64,000 nt of DNA from Pseudomonadota bacterium (lineage in GTDB: Bacteria; Pseudomonadota; Gammaproteobacteria; Burkholderiales; Rhodocyclaceae), in NCBI GenBank assembly GCA_018261905.1, contig JAGTRU010000018.1, forward strand, positions 1-64,000. The letters are read 5' to 3'. The translations under genes were made by a program, and so were the position numbers. Under the pieces are notes generated by a model that was not told where the DNA came from, ran no database searches, and saw only the letters and a program-made list of their open reading frames with translations. Shown one piece after another: positions 47,451 to 56,660 of the stretch (its first letter is position 1; every line of letters starts with the position of its first letter).

Positions 47451-49262
47451 TCATGGTGGATCCGTCTCGTCCGCCCCGGCCAAGGGCAGCGAAAAGCGCA
47501 TGACCAGGCCCGGCCCTGCGGCGGGCTCGGTGGCCTCCAGTTCGCCGCCGTGGGCTTCGATAATGGTCTTGCAGATGGACAGCCCAAGACCCAGGCCGTC
47601 GGGCTTGGTGGTGAAAAAAGGTTCGCAGAGGTGCTGCCGGAGTTCGCCGCTGAGGCCGCCGCCGTGGTCGCGCACGGCGACCACGCAACGCCCCGCCCCG
47701 GCCGTCAGGTGCACGCCGATGGGCGCCTCGCTGGCGACGGCCTGCTGGGCATCCCAGGCGTTCTTGAAAAGATTGAGGAGCACCTGCTGCAGTTGCAAGG
47801 GGTCGGCCAGCACCCACCGCCCGCTCGCTGGCCGCTCGTCTTCCAGGGCGATGGCCGGGGCCCGGGCCTGCATGCCACGGAGCAGGGCGCCGGTTTCCCG
47901 GACCAGCTCGGCCAGGTCGCAACGCTCGCGGACCCGGTTGCGCTTGCGGGCGAAGGCCCGGATGCCGCCGAGGATGCCGGCCGCCCGTTCCGATTCGCTG
48001 GCGATTTCTTCTGCGGCCTGGTGCAGGGCCTGCTCCGAGAGAATGCCGCCCTGTTGCCGGCGCAGCAGGCTGCGGGCGTAATTGCTGATCGCCGCCAGGG
48101 GCTGGTTCAGTTCGTGGGCCAGGGTGCCGGCCAGTTCGCCGAGAATGGAGAGGCGGGAGAGGTGATCCATCTGTTCCTGGCCGGCCACGATCCGCGCTTC
48201 CAGCCGCTGGCTCTCGGCCAGGGCCGAACTCAGTTCCCGGGTCCGGCGCTGCACCAGATGCTCGACGCGCAGGGTATACATGCCCCAGACCAGCAGGATC
48301 AGCAGCAGCCCGGCGCCCCAGGGCCAGTAGCGGCGCCAGAGGGAATCCCAGCCGGTCTGCCGCAGGAAGGCGTAGGGACCGATCTGCAGTTCGCGGAACA
48401 GCTCGTGCACCGGATGGTAGTCGGCCGGTACGCTCCAGGCCTGCCCTGCCTCGTCCGGGGGCAGGGAGAGGAGAACGAGCAACACCGCCCGGGCGAGGGC
48501 CGGGTCGGTCCCGCGGGCGGCAGCGAAGGCCCAGCCCGGATAGAGCGCCGACGTGACGCCACAGTGACCAACCTCGGGTCGCGGCGAAAGCACCCGTAGC
48601 TGGCCCGGCGGCACCACGCCGTTCCGTTCCAGGCGCTCCAACAGGCAGGCCCGCAATACGCCGGCGTCGGTCTCGCCGCGCAGTACGGCTTCTACCACCC
48701 GCGGCATGGGGAAGCCGGTAAACACTGGCTTCGGCTGTCCCTGCTCCGGATCCAGGCCGTGGCGTCGCAATTCGGCCCAGATCAACTGGTAGCCGCCGAA
48801 GGCATCCGCCGCGACCGCCGCCAGACTGCCGCCCCGCAGGTCTTCCAGGCGGCGCAGGTCGTCCCGCTGCGCCCGTACCACCACTGCGGACCCCACCACG
48901 TGGGCCGGGTCCTGTGAGGCGGCGGAAACCTGGGTGGCGATGCGGCTGATGCCGCGCTCGGCTTCGAGCGTCACGTAGTGGCCCGGGTTGGTGACGACGA
49001 ACTCGACCTCCCCCGCCTGCAGGGCCCCGGCCAGTTCGTCCAGGTCGTAATGGCGAAGCAGGATGCGATGGCCGGGGAGCCGCCGCGCCAACTCCTGGAC
49101 CAGGGGTTTCCATTGCACTTCGGCCTCTTCCGAACCGAGCCAGGCCAAAACCCCGAGCCGGATATCGGCGCCGGCCCAGGCCACGCCCAGCCACAGACCG
49201 AGCAGCAGGCCGACGAGCCAGTGGCCGGCGGGGGAAGACAAGGGGAAAAAGGCGCGCCTCAT
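47451..49262 (-). CDS. TtrS-like sensor histidine kinase with periplasmic binding domain
   Basis: A 603-residue membrane kinase. After a signal-anchor (WLVGLLLGLWLGVAWAGA) comes a PhnD/TtrS-type periplasmic domain (about 35-290; IRLGVLAWLGSEEAEVQWKPL, VEFVVTNPGHYV). A membrane helix near 320 (GAGLLLILLVWGMYTL) leads to a HisKA domain (AGTLAHELNQPLAAISNYAR) and an ATPase domain (NLFKNAWDAQQ, VRDHGGGL, GLGLGLSICKTIIEAHGG). TtrS senses tetrathionate in other bacteria; next to TsdA-type cytochromes this makes a sulphur-oxyanion signal likely. The ATG at 49262 is preferred to an upstream start. Confidence 0.9.
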   Translation of the reverse strand: MRRAFFPLSSPAGHWLVGLLLGLWLGVAWAGADIRLGVLAWLGSEEAEVQWKPLVQELARRLPGHRILLRHYDLDELAGALQAGEVEFVVTNPGHYVTLEAERGISRIATQVSAASQDPAHVVGSAVVVRAQRDDLRRLEDLRGGSLAAVAADAFGGYQLIWAELRRHGLDPEQGQPKPVFTGFPMPRVVEAVLRGETDAGVLRACLLERLERNGVVPPGQLRVLSPRPEVGHCGVTSALYPGWAFAAARGTDPALARAVLLVLLSLPPDEAGQAWSVPADYHPVHELFRELQIGPYAFLRQTGWDSLWRRYWPWGAGLLLILLVWGMYTLRVEHLVQRRTRELSSALAESQRLEARIVAGQEQMDHLSRLSILGELAGTLAHELNQPLAAISNYARSLLRRQQGGILSEQALHQAAEEIASESERAAGILGGIRAFARKRNRVRERCDLAELVRETGALLRGMQARAPAIALEDERPASGRWVLADPLQLQQVLLNLFKNAWDAQQAVASEAPIGVHLTAGAGRCVVAVRDHGGGLSGELRQHLCEPFFTTKPDGLGLGLSICKTIIEAHGGELEATEPAAGPGLVMRFSLPLAGADETDPP

Positions 49263-49357
49263 GGTTGCCGATTGTAGCCGTCTGACCAGGCGGCGTCGGC
49301 GCCGCAACAAGAAATTGGCGGGCGGCTTCTACACCGCCCGTCACCCGACGGGCGAAG

Positions 49358-50350
49358 TCACTGCCCGCTGCGCCGCTTGGCGAAGGAGACCGCGTAGGCC
49401 GGCGATCTGAACTGGAGCACGGGGTCGTTGGTCGGGGCGATGCCGTCGCCCATCACCAGCGGGTCGAAGTTGATCGCTTCGCAGGCCGCGCCTTTCTGCG
49501 GCGTCGCGGCAGTAATGCTCAGCGTCCCGGCGTTGATTTCCTGGCGCTCGGCCGGCCAGAGCAGGGTCGGGTTGTCTTCGGGATCGCCCGCTTTTCCCAG
49601 GCTCAGCAGCATGTCCCAACGGGCCGGGCCTTGCTGCGTGCGGCGAATCAGCGTTTGTTCCAAGAAGGAGGGGCCGGCCCTCTGCAGTTCCTCGTCGCTC
49701 AACCGCTTTTCGCCATCGCGTGGCACGAAGCGCCAACGGACCAGGGTCACCTTGTTCTTCTTGCCAACGAACTTGAAGGTGTGGATTCCCCAGTACGTAC
49801 TATTGGCGTAACTGGCCGGCGGGTTGTTATGGGCCAGGTATTCGGCCTGGGCCAGGTTGTCGGGATGACTGGCTTTGAAAGCCTGCAGCTTTTCCGGATC
49901 GGGCTTGCCGGTCGCCGGGTCCGGACGCATTGCCAGCATCAGGTCGAAGAAGGTCTGGGGGTGGGCGGCACCGAATACCGGGGTGTTGAGCATGGTGAAA
50001 TGCTGCACTTGGCCGGCCGGCAGCTTGAATTCAAGTGCCATGCCGCGCGCGCTCTTGGCGCCATCGGACGCCTGCGGGTTGCCGCCGGATAGCGAGAAGC
50101 GGGCGATGACCGCGATTGGCTTACCGGAGAACAACGCCGAGCGCGAGTAGCGCGAGGCCTCTTGCCGGCCGACGAATTCCCCGACCGCACAGGTGCCCTT
50201 GGTATGGTTGCGACGTTCGCCCGGGCTGGCGCCGAAGACCCTCTCAATGGCCTCGACAACCTGCGGCGCGGTCGGTGTCGGGTCGGCTGCGACAGCCGGT
50301 ACGGTGGCAAAAGAAAGCAATGCGGCGAGGGGAAAAGACAGATTTTTCAT
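49358..50350 (-). CDS. Secreted catalase-family (SrpA-like) haem protein
   Basis: A 330-residue protein with a signal peptide (FPLAALLSFATVPAVAA) and the core of a catalase fold without the C-terminal flavodoxin-like part. Catalase features are RNHTKGTCAVGEF, VIARFSLSGGNPQASDGAKSARGMALEF and the C-terminal DPVLQFRSPAYAVSFAKR, where the tyrosine in SPAYA may be the haem ligand. Small catalase-like proteins of this kind often have peroxidase activity rather than strong catalase activity. It is transcribed toward the sensor kinase gene, which starts 95 bases beyond its stop. An inverted repeat lies just upstream of it. Confidence 0.85.
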   Translation of the reverse strand: MKNLSFPLAALLSFATVPAVAADPTPTAPQVVEAIERVFGASPGERRNHTKGTCAVGEFVGRQEASRYSRSALFSGKPIAVIARFSLSGGNPQASDGAKSARGMALEFKLPAGQVQHFTMLNTPVFGAAHPQTFFDLMLAMRPDPATGKPDPEKLQAFKASHPDNLAQAEYLAHNNPPASYANSTYWGIHTFKFVGKKNKVTLVRWRFVPRDGEKRLSDEELQRAGPSFLEQTLIRRTQQGPARWDMLLSLGKAGDPEDNPTLLWPAERQEINAGTLSITAATPQKGAACEAINFDPLVMGDGIAPTNDPVLQFRSPAYAVSFAKRRSGQ

Positions 50351-50366
50351 GGTGAAACCTCTTTGT

Positions 50367-50421
50367 TGGAATAGCCGGAGCTGACCTTGCAGTAAACGAA
50401 TGGGGGCGGCCGGCTATTCCA
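50367..50421. promoter_or_regulatory. 12-bp inverted repeat upstream of the catalase-family gene
   Basis: TGGAATAGCCGG (50367-50378) and CCGGCTATTCCA (50410-50421) are perfect reverse complements with 31 bases between. The pair lies 17-71 bases upstream of the start codon, where an operator or a leader-RNA structure would be expected. The rest of the 304-base gap to the next gene shows nothing further. Confidence 0.5.
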
Positions 50422-50654
50422 GAAGCGGCCAAATAATAAATGCCATTGGCCCGCCTCGCCTGTTCCCAAACGGCCTGCCGAAAAACACGGCGGTCCGCGA
50501 GTTAAGCGGCAAAGAAGCTTGACTCGGTTAGTGAAAACACGGCGATTGGTTCAAAAGCTGTTTTTCATTTTCCGCGTCATCGCTGTGCCTACCCTGAGCC
50601 ACCGAAACCGACAAAATATTGTGGCCATGGCGGAGAAAGTGAAAAATCCGGCTC

Positions 50655-51235
50655 ATGGTACTCATTCCTAAGGAAGCTTTACCCCGAAAGGATGCTCGCA
50701 AGCTCGACGACCTGCTGGCGCGGTCGTGGATCTTGGATGCCGATGACTGGATGTACCAGCAGGGGCGGTAAGCCGACGGGATTGCGCGCGGAAATTCAGC
50801 AGCGCGTCCACTGCCATCCGGAGGACTGCCCAGCCGAAACGCTGTTTGAACAGTTGGGCGCTTATGATGCTTCCGACCGGCGCTTTGCGCTGTTTCTGGA
50901 GGGATTGGCTTCGGCCGACGTGCGCCCCGGCGAGGCTGCGCAACGCCACTTCGTCGCTTGCGTCAACGAGTCGTTGCGCAGTTGCGGCGTCGAGCTGTGC
51001 GAGGCTGGTTCAGAGGGCGGCTACCGGGGCTTCTCAACGATCTCGTTGCACGTGGCGACCAAAGGCCAGCCGAGAAATCTCATCTTCGCCTCGCCCGACA
51101 AACCCGACCTGCGTTTCCGCGATGCCCTTCGCCTGCCCGACCATGCCGATGTACGCCATCTGGCATCAGCGCGACCTGCACGACCCGCTGCACCACTGGC
51201 TGCTGGCGGTCAATGCGCAGATGCGGGAAAACTGA
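50655..51235 (+). pseudogene. Decayed AbiJ-like abortive-infection gene
   Basis: Three frames carry parts of what seems one protein. 50655-50771 reads MVLIPKEALPRKDARKLDDL and stops. From about 50755 the next frame reads LFEQLGAYDASDRRFALFLE, ASADVRPGEAAQRHF and GQPRNLIFASPDKPDLRFRD. This resembles the AbiJ-type proteins that share a conserved (P)KNLIFAS..KPD block. After about 51140 the frame changes again to MYAIWHQRDLHDPLHHWLL and stops at 51235. Two frameshifts explain all pieces. The AbiJ link is from memory of the motif and is tentative. Confidence 0.5.
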
Positions 51236-51312
51236 GCGGTTGATATTCCAGATGATTCACGGCACGATGCGGGCCTGAGAAGCATCCTCCAGCAACGCCA
51301 TCAGGCCTGAAC

Positions 51313-52038
51313 ATGCAGCGCAACACCGACTTACCCGAACAAGCCATCGGTTTCGCCGTACCGGACTGGAAACCGGCTACGCCCCCCAGCCGCGAAGTCA
51401 TGACTGGCCGCTTTTGCCGCCTGGAGCCGCTCGACTCGGCGCGCCACGCCGCCGCGTTATATTCGGCCAACGCCCTCGATAGCGCGGGCAGAAGCTGGAC
51501 CTATCTGCCCTACGGCCCCTTCGACTCGCTCGCCGCCTATCGCCAGTGGATCGACCACTTCAGCGCCCATGCCGACCCGCTGCTGTTCGCCATCGTCGAC
51601 ACGACGACGGAGCAGGCCGTCGGCGTCGCAAGCTATCTGCGGATCGACCCGGCGAGCGGCACGATCGAAGTCGGGCATCTCAATTTTTCGCCGCTGATGC
51701 AGCAAACCCCGATCGCCACCGAAGCCATGTGGCTGATGATGAAGAACGCCTTCGCCCTGGGATTTCGCCGCTACGAATGGAAATGCAACGCCCTGAACCT
51801 GCCTTCGCGTTCCGCCGCGCAGCGCTTCGGGCTGTCGTTTGAAGGCATCTTTCGCCAAGCCACGGTGGTCAAAGGCCACAACCGCGACACCGCCTGGTAC
51901 GCCACCATCGACCAGGAATGGCCGGCCCTCGACGAAGCATTCAGGAAGTGGCTTGCCCCGGCAAACTTCGATGCGCAAGGCCGGCAACGGGTTGCGCTGT
52001 CGAAACTGACGGAAACGATTCTGGTGCGGCGGGGGTAA
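51313..52038 (+). CDS. GNAT-family N-acetyltransferase
   Basis: A 241-residue protein of the RimJ/RimL-like GNAT group (GRFCRLEPLDSARHAAALY at the N-terminus, GTIEVGHLNFSPLMQQTPIATEAMWLM as the acetyl-CoA-binding region, and YEWKCNALNLPSRSAAQRFGLSFEGIFRQA near the C-terminus). The last motif is typical of spermidine/protein acetyltransferases of this group. It acetylates an unknown amine. Codon use is like the main chromosome. It has no operon partner. Confidence 0.88.
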   Translation: MQRNTDLPEQAIGFAVPDWKPATPPSREVMTGRFCRLEPLDSARHAAALYSANALDSAGRSWTYLPYGPFDSLAAYRQWIDHFSAHADPLLFAIVDTTTEQAVGVASYLRIDPASGTIEVGHLNFSPLMQQTPIATEAMWLMMKNAFALGFRRYEWKCNALNLPSRSAAQRFGLSFEGIFRQATVVKGHNRDTAWYATIDQEWPALDEAFRKWLAPANFDAQGRQRVALSKLTETILVRRG

Positions 52039-52503
52039 TGGGGATATTCAATCGGGCAGCGGGATCAGCGGCTATTGTTTCCTCTTGATGGCCCCAAATC
52101 ACTGCGCGGCACGCGGCAACCTTGGCACCAATCCGTCCAAATCCACGTGGCTGGTCGAACGCGACATAGCGCCAGCGGTGGTTGCCACCGACCAGCTAGC
52201 AACCACCTGAACGGTTTCTGTACTTCGGAACTCAGAGCTAGCCGGAATTCCAATTCACACAAGTCGGCCTTAGCCGACGTTGGGATGCCGGCAAGCTATG
52301 TCAGCAATCAGGCCGGTTGCTGCCAGAGGTATTCTTAAGCTGCTGAACGGCAGCCTCCCGCATCGGTGACCTCACCCTCACGGACCAAAGCGGGCTTCGG
52401 AGAGCGCACAGCTCAGCCAGAGAGGGCTGCTCCTAAGAAAAGTCGCACGTCGTCAGGGGAATCTGCGCGATTTGTCTCTTTCTCTAATCAGTTACTTTCA
52501 TGA
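52039..52503. other. Gap between GNAT gene and defence unit
   Basis: 465 bases without a supported gene. It contains one perfect 9-bp inverted repeat, GGTGGTTGC (52177-52185) against GCAACCACC (52199-52207) with a 13-base spacer. GC content begins to fall toward the defence genes here. I looked for a tRNA end or direct repeats that would mark an attachment site and saw none. Confidence 0.5.
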
Positions 52504-53217
52504 TTAGCTGCTACCAAACTTGCTCTGCATCAGGCTGCGGATGTGGCGACGAAGCCCGGTTTTCGCTGTTTCTCTATCTATGAAGCAGTTGGCTGTTTTG
52601 CGCCATTCTTCAAGATGCAGGTCTCGGAACGCTTTTGCATCGAAGCCTGGTAGGTCGATCTCGATAGCGACATCCGTGACAATTGCATCGAGCTCGTGTG
52701 GTTGCCAAGTTTTTTCAATCACCATCACCATGCGCTCGACAAGCTGTTTCAAATCCTCCATGTCTTGTGTTGCGCTCTTCCAAACGTCGTTGAGGTCACC
52801 AGCCATTTCTAGGGTAATCCTGCAAAGTTCCTCAACAGCACCGGCGATCCCCCGACCATTAGAGGAAGCGTCCCTAATCCATTGCTCTGCCAACTTCCGC
52901 TTGTTATCGTTTTCCTTACCTGGAAGATTATGAACCTTGTATGTGCGAAGGTTATTGACAATCTTTAACGCACGGTCAAACCGATTTGTTCGCTCAGGAG
53001 ATCCTTGTCTCATGAGGGCCTTGAACTCTTTCAGGACGTCTATGGCGGCCTCGTAGAAAAAGCCATAGCACCATACGACGAGTTGGTAAAAATGTAGCTC
53101 ATCCGGCGGCAGGACTGGGATCTCAAGAGTCATCGGCTTGATTACCGGTCGCCCGAGGGCCTCGTTAACCGTGCTTGAAAATTGACTGGTTGCAGCCTGT
53201 AGCAGCTCGAATTTCAT
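52504..53217 (-). CDS. HEPN-like small protein with RX4H motif, partner of the STAND gene
   Basis: A 237-residue, almost fully helical soluble protein. R91-T-Y-K-V-H96 forms an R-X4-H motif, the catalytic signature of HEPN ribonucleases, in a helical setting (FDRALKIVNNLRTYKVHNL). A second helical part includes ELCRITLEMAGDLNDVWKSA. Its ATG overlaps the stop of the NTPase gene as ATGA, so the two are translated together. A HEPN nuclease with a STAND sensor would be a typical toxin-plus-switch design, but the fold is inferred from one motif and helical content. GC is lower than the flanks. Confidence 0.5.
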   Translation of the reverse strand: MKFELLQAATSQFSSTVNEALGRPVIKPMTLEIPVLPPDELHFYQLVVWCYGFFYEAAIDVLKEFKALMRQGSPERTNRFDRALKIVNNLRTYKVHNLPGKENDNKRKLAEQWIRDASSNGRGIAGAVEELCRITLEMAGDLNDVWKSATQDMEDLKQLVERMVMVIEKTWQPHELDAIVTDVAIEIDLPGFDAKAFRDLHLEEWRKTANCFIDRETAKTGLRRHIRSLMQSKFGSS

Positions 53218-56200
53218 CGACCGAGCCTCCGCGGACTATCCGCCGGATCGGCGATGGGGCCGCGGTAGTTGAATGCAATCAAGAAATTGGAGACCGTGCG
53301 TCCGACGGCCAAGTCGGCGTTGGGAAAGTAATCAGCTATCAAATCGATAACCCCAATGCCATCCACGCGCACTTGAAAGCGTCCTGGGCCAAGCAATTTC
53401 TCAACGACACCTCGATACCTTATGGGATTGCCCACATTGTCGGCGAGCAGATGACGAGCAGATACACGCTGAGAATCTGCGAACTGCGTGTCTAAGGCCA
53501 GTTCGTTCCACTGATCCCTGCTGGCTTTCTCGTTACCGCCCAGCCAAGTCGTGACCGCACGAAGGTAACGGTACTTCGTAGCTAACTTCTCTTCTCCCAG
53601 GGCAACCATATCATCCACAATCGCACGGGCCATGGCACAGAACTCCGGCGAGCATGGAAAGGGCTGACGTAGGCCGCGCATAAAGCGATGATGGGCCCTG
53701 ACTAGCCACTCCATGTCCAAGAGCAACCGCAAGCACCGTTCATCTTGCGCGATCTTGTCGTAGTGGCAGCGTAGGTAAGAAATACAAGCCTTTGCTTTAG
53801 CAATATCCTCGGCTGTCGGCTCAGTGTCGAGCTTCATTTCGGGTGCAAGGCGGCGTGCCCGAAAAAAGTAGCCAACCGTCGAACCCGACGCGTCGAGCTG
53901 AGAAAAAGCATCGTCGGACAGTACTGTGTCGCCAATAGCCTCGCCAGCATCCATCCGCCGGCTTTGGAACTTCTCCCTTTGCGCGTCGTCCAGCGTGCTT
54001 TCATCGACTCCGTCTAGGGAGGAATGCAGATCCGCAGCGATCTCAAGCCGCTGAGCATCAGTCAAGGTCTTCCCTACATTGAGGATGCCGATCGGCATCC
54101 AGAGGGAGACGTCTACGGAGAACGAGGAGTCGCGTCGTGCTTTCGCAAGGGTGGCTGCCTCATGCGCCGCTTTGTAGGCGGACCATACCTTGCCGCCAAT
54201 GCCACGTTGAGCTTCATCTGTGGCAAAAAAGCCGTAACTTGCTGCCCGCTCGTTCCAGAGATTGTCGATCGTTTGGCGCGATGCAAAGATACCTTGAGCC
54301 CCTTTTTTCGAAATGCCTTCCAGCGCCATATCCACCACGCTGACGGCTTCGTTCAATAGTTCTTCCTTCAACGACTGTTCTATGTTTTTGTGGGTACGCA
54401 GGTAGTGCCGACGAAGCACGGACTCTTGAAGCATTAGGCGGGCGTTAGGCACGGTCTTGGAGCGCAGAGTGGTTAGTGCGCGAGCAATGACATCGTAGCT
54501 TTCTTTATAACGATCGCCCTCTGGACCGTCGGGACCAGCGGCGTGAACCAGCTCAGCGACGTAGGATGTTTCGCTGCTGGACTCGGGACCTGCGCGGGTT
54601 GCTGCCTCGATTAGTACCCGAATAGCGTCAGCTTCCCGAATGGCGCTTCCGAAGCGGGCGTTGCAGATAAGATATCCTTCGATCTGTAGGCGGGCCTCCA
54701 CCAAGAGGTCGCTATGTTCCTCGTCGGTATAGCTCCATCGGAAGATGTCTTGGTCGCGGATTAGCGTCAGAAGCGAATCAATGCTGTAAGAGCCTTGGGC
54801 GTACAGGCCGGAGCCAACGGCGCGTAGCACAATGCTAAGTGGTACCGCCTTAAATAGACGGCTACTCACCATGACTAGGTCAATGATCCGGGCCTCTGGT
54901 GATTCGTCGTAATCGCCCTTTGCTGAATCCGGTAGAAGCTTCGTATTGGTGACTGGATATCCTGCTTTGATGAGGGCCTGCGAGATGCTGCCCAGCATTG
55001 GGGGGGGGATCGTCCTAGATTTTTTTTGCAGCGCATGACGCGTGCTATCGACCTCACTACCAAGGCCTTCGGATAGGCGACCACGGCTATGTGGCAAGAG
55101 GCGATAGAAGCCTGCCAGCACGTATTCATTGTGCTGTTCATTCTTTACTGCTTGCACCACGGACGGGACAAAATCTTGGGCGAGCTGCAAAAGCTTGGTC
55201 TGTTCGTTGGGCTCCAGTTGGGCACTGGCTTCGACAAAGCGGATAGTTGCCTTTCCTTCGTAACCTAAGCGATAAGACGAGCCCACCACTACGACGCGAT
55301 GCCCCACGCTACGCAATGCACGCAGTAGATCGTCATAGCGTGAAACCGGCGACATGGTGTCGACCAATAGGAGGGTAACTCCCTGAACTTGATCTACGGC
55401 AGTGAGGAAGTCGCTCAAATCCACTGCCTGTGGGACGCGGCGGTTGGCAAAGAGAACGGCGATTCCCTGCTTTCTGGCGTGAATGGCAAGTCGTGCAAAC
55501 GCAATAGTCTTGCCAACCCCCGATTGGCCATGAAGGATGATCGCGGATGCGACATGGTGATGCTGGAGAGCTTGATCCACGCGTTTATGGAGTAAGGTCT
55601 CGAAGGAACGCTCAAACGCGAAATTGCGACGCACGCCCTCAACTATCGATCGAAAGCTGCCCTGTGTAGCATGGAAGACCTCAAAGGCTGAGGTAGTCTC
55701 AGTGGGGGACAAGTCGTCCAGCATGCCTGTCCATGAGTCGTCGAGTAGCACCGTCGAGGCTTGCGTCACTAAGCGTAAGTTAGGTGTCGTCTTGACGCTC
55801 TGCCCATCTTTTAGCGTTACCACCTCCGGATCGTCCCAGTGCGACATTTCGGGAACACTGATGGTCGCGACGAGTTCGTTAATGAGTATGCCCAAAGGGC
55901 GGAGTTCCCGGACGATGACCCCCTTCTGCACCAGTTCGTTGTAGGTGAATTGATCATCGTCTGACAGAGCTGGCTCAGCGCCGCACCAAAGTACACCGTC
56001 GACAGGCGAGCTCGAAATTGCGGCTAGAAGATCTTCCGCCCGTAGCCAATCAGTAGCGGCGTCGTAGCCGTCAATAACGACTAAGCCTAGGGGTGTTGCT
56101 GTCTCTGCGAGGCGTCGAAGCATTGCGGAAGCCTGCGTCATACGACGATGCGCTAATGATTGGCGGTTTACCGGTGGCTTCAATTCGTCAACGTACTGGC

Positions 56201-56660
56201 CCGCCTGTCCGTAAAGGTAATAAAACAGAGGGCGCCGAGTATTGCGCAATACTCGGGGTGGCGGCTCAGCCTGCAGAATAACATCAGGCTCACGTCCATC
56301 CCCAGCCAAGCAGTTAGCCAGTCCATTATCGATGGACGAAGTAAACACCGCACACCACGGTGCGCGGGTGGCCTCGACTACAACTTGCGATGCTGGCCGA
56401 TTGCGAAAGCGTTCTGCCAGCCAACTGTAAAACTCCGGGGCCAGAGGCTCGTTGGTCAGAAGTGGCTTCCATGATGTCCCTTGGGCACGACCGGCATGTT
56501 CGAGCGCACGTGTGAGTACCGGATCGAGAGAAGACTGCGACCAGCCGGTTTGTTGCCCCCATATCGCCACCAAGGGTGCGCCCTCAACCCAGCGCCGCCA
56601 TAGCAATTCCTTTCCAGCACTAAGGCTCTGCAGCTCCTCACTTGCATGCGATATTGGCAC
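53214..56660 (-). CDS. STAND-type NTPase with N-terminal SIR2-like domain (putative phage-defence protein)
   Basis: A 1148-residue protein with GTG start at 56660 after TAGGAG. Residues about 25-270 resemble a divergent SIR2-like domain (WCAVFTSSIDNGLANCL, RPLFYYLYGQAG, PLGLVVIDGYD). A P-loop NTPase follows: Walker A GQSGVGKT (378-385) and Walker B LLLVDT (430-435). The rest, about 600 residues, is helical and repeat-like with several TPR-like stretches, the usual sensor part of STAND proteins. SIR2 domains in such proteins degrade NAD+ when phage is sensed. Codon use and lower GC point to horizontal transfer. The gene contains a C9 and an A8 tract (55000-55027). Confidence 0.62.
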   Translation of the reverse strand: MPISHASEELQSLSAGKELLWRRWVEGAPLVAIWGQQTGWSQSSLDPVLTRALEHAGRAQGTSWKPLLTNEPLAPEFYSWLAERFRNRPASQVVVEATRAPWCAVFTSSIDNGLANCLAGDGREPDVILQAEPPPRVLRNTRRPLFYYLYGQAGQYVDELKPPVNRQSLAHRRMTQASAMLRRLAETATPLGLVVIDGYDAATDWLRAEDLLAAISSSPVDGVLWCGAEPALSDDDQFTYNELVQKGVIVRELRPLGILINELVATISVPEMSHWDDPEVVTLKDGQSVKTTPNLRLVTQASTVLLDDSWTGMLDDLSPTETTSAFEVFHATQGSFRSIVEGVRRNFAFERSFETLLHKRVDQALQHHHVASAIILHGQSGVGKTIAFARLAIHARKQGIAVLFANRRVPQAVDLSDFLTAVDQVQGVTLLLVDTMSPVSRYDDLLRALRSVGHRVVVVGSSYRLGYEGKATIRFVEASAQLEPNEQTKLLQLAQDFVPSVVQAVKNEQHNEYVLAGFYRLLPHSRGRLSEGLGSEVDSTRHALQKKSRTIPPPMLGSISQALIKAGYPVTNTKLLPDSAKGDYDESPEARIIDLVMVSSRLFKAVPLSIVLRAVGSGLYAQGSYSIDSLLTLIRDQDIFRWSYTDEEHSDLLVEARLQIEGYLICNARFGSAIREADAIRVLIEAATRAGPESSSETSYVAELVHAAGPDGPEGDRYKESYDVIARALTTLRSKTVPNARLMLQESVLRRHYLRTHKNIEQSLKEELLNEAVSVVDMALEGISKKGAQGIFASRQTIDNLWNERAASYGFFATDEAQRGIGGKVWSAYKAAHEAATLAKARRDSSFSVDVSLWMPIGILNVGKTLTDAQRLEIAADLHSSLDGVDESTLDDAQREKFQSRRMDAGEAIGDTVLSDDAFSQLDASGSTVGYFFRARRLAPEMKLDTEPTAEDIAKAKACISYLRCHYDKIAQDERCLRLLLDMEWLVRAHHRFMRGLRQPFPCSPEFCAMARAIVDDMVALGEEKLATKYRYLRAVTTWLGGNEKASRDQWNELALDTQFADSQRVSARHLLADNVGNPIRYRGVVEKLLGPGRFQVRVDGIGVIDLIADYFPNADLAVGRTVSNFLIAFNYRGPIADPADSPRRLGR

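Noticed and set aside
47284-49344. 686-codon open frame overlapping the sensor kinase in another frame of the same strand
   Set aside because: The kinase frame has all histidine-kinase boxes in order. The other frame is Arg/Gly/Pro-rich and without motifs.
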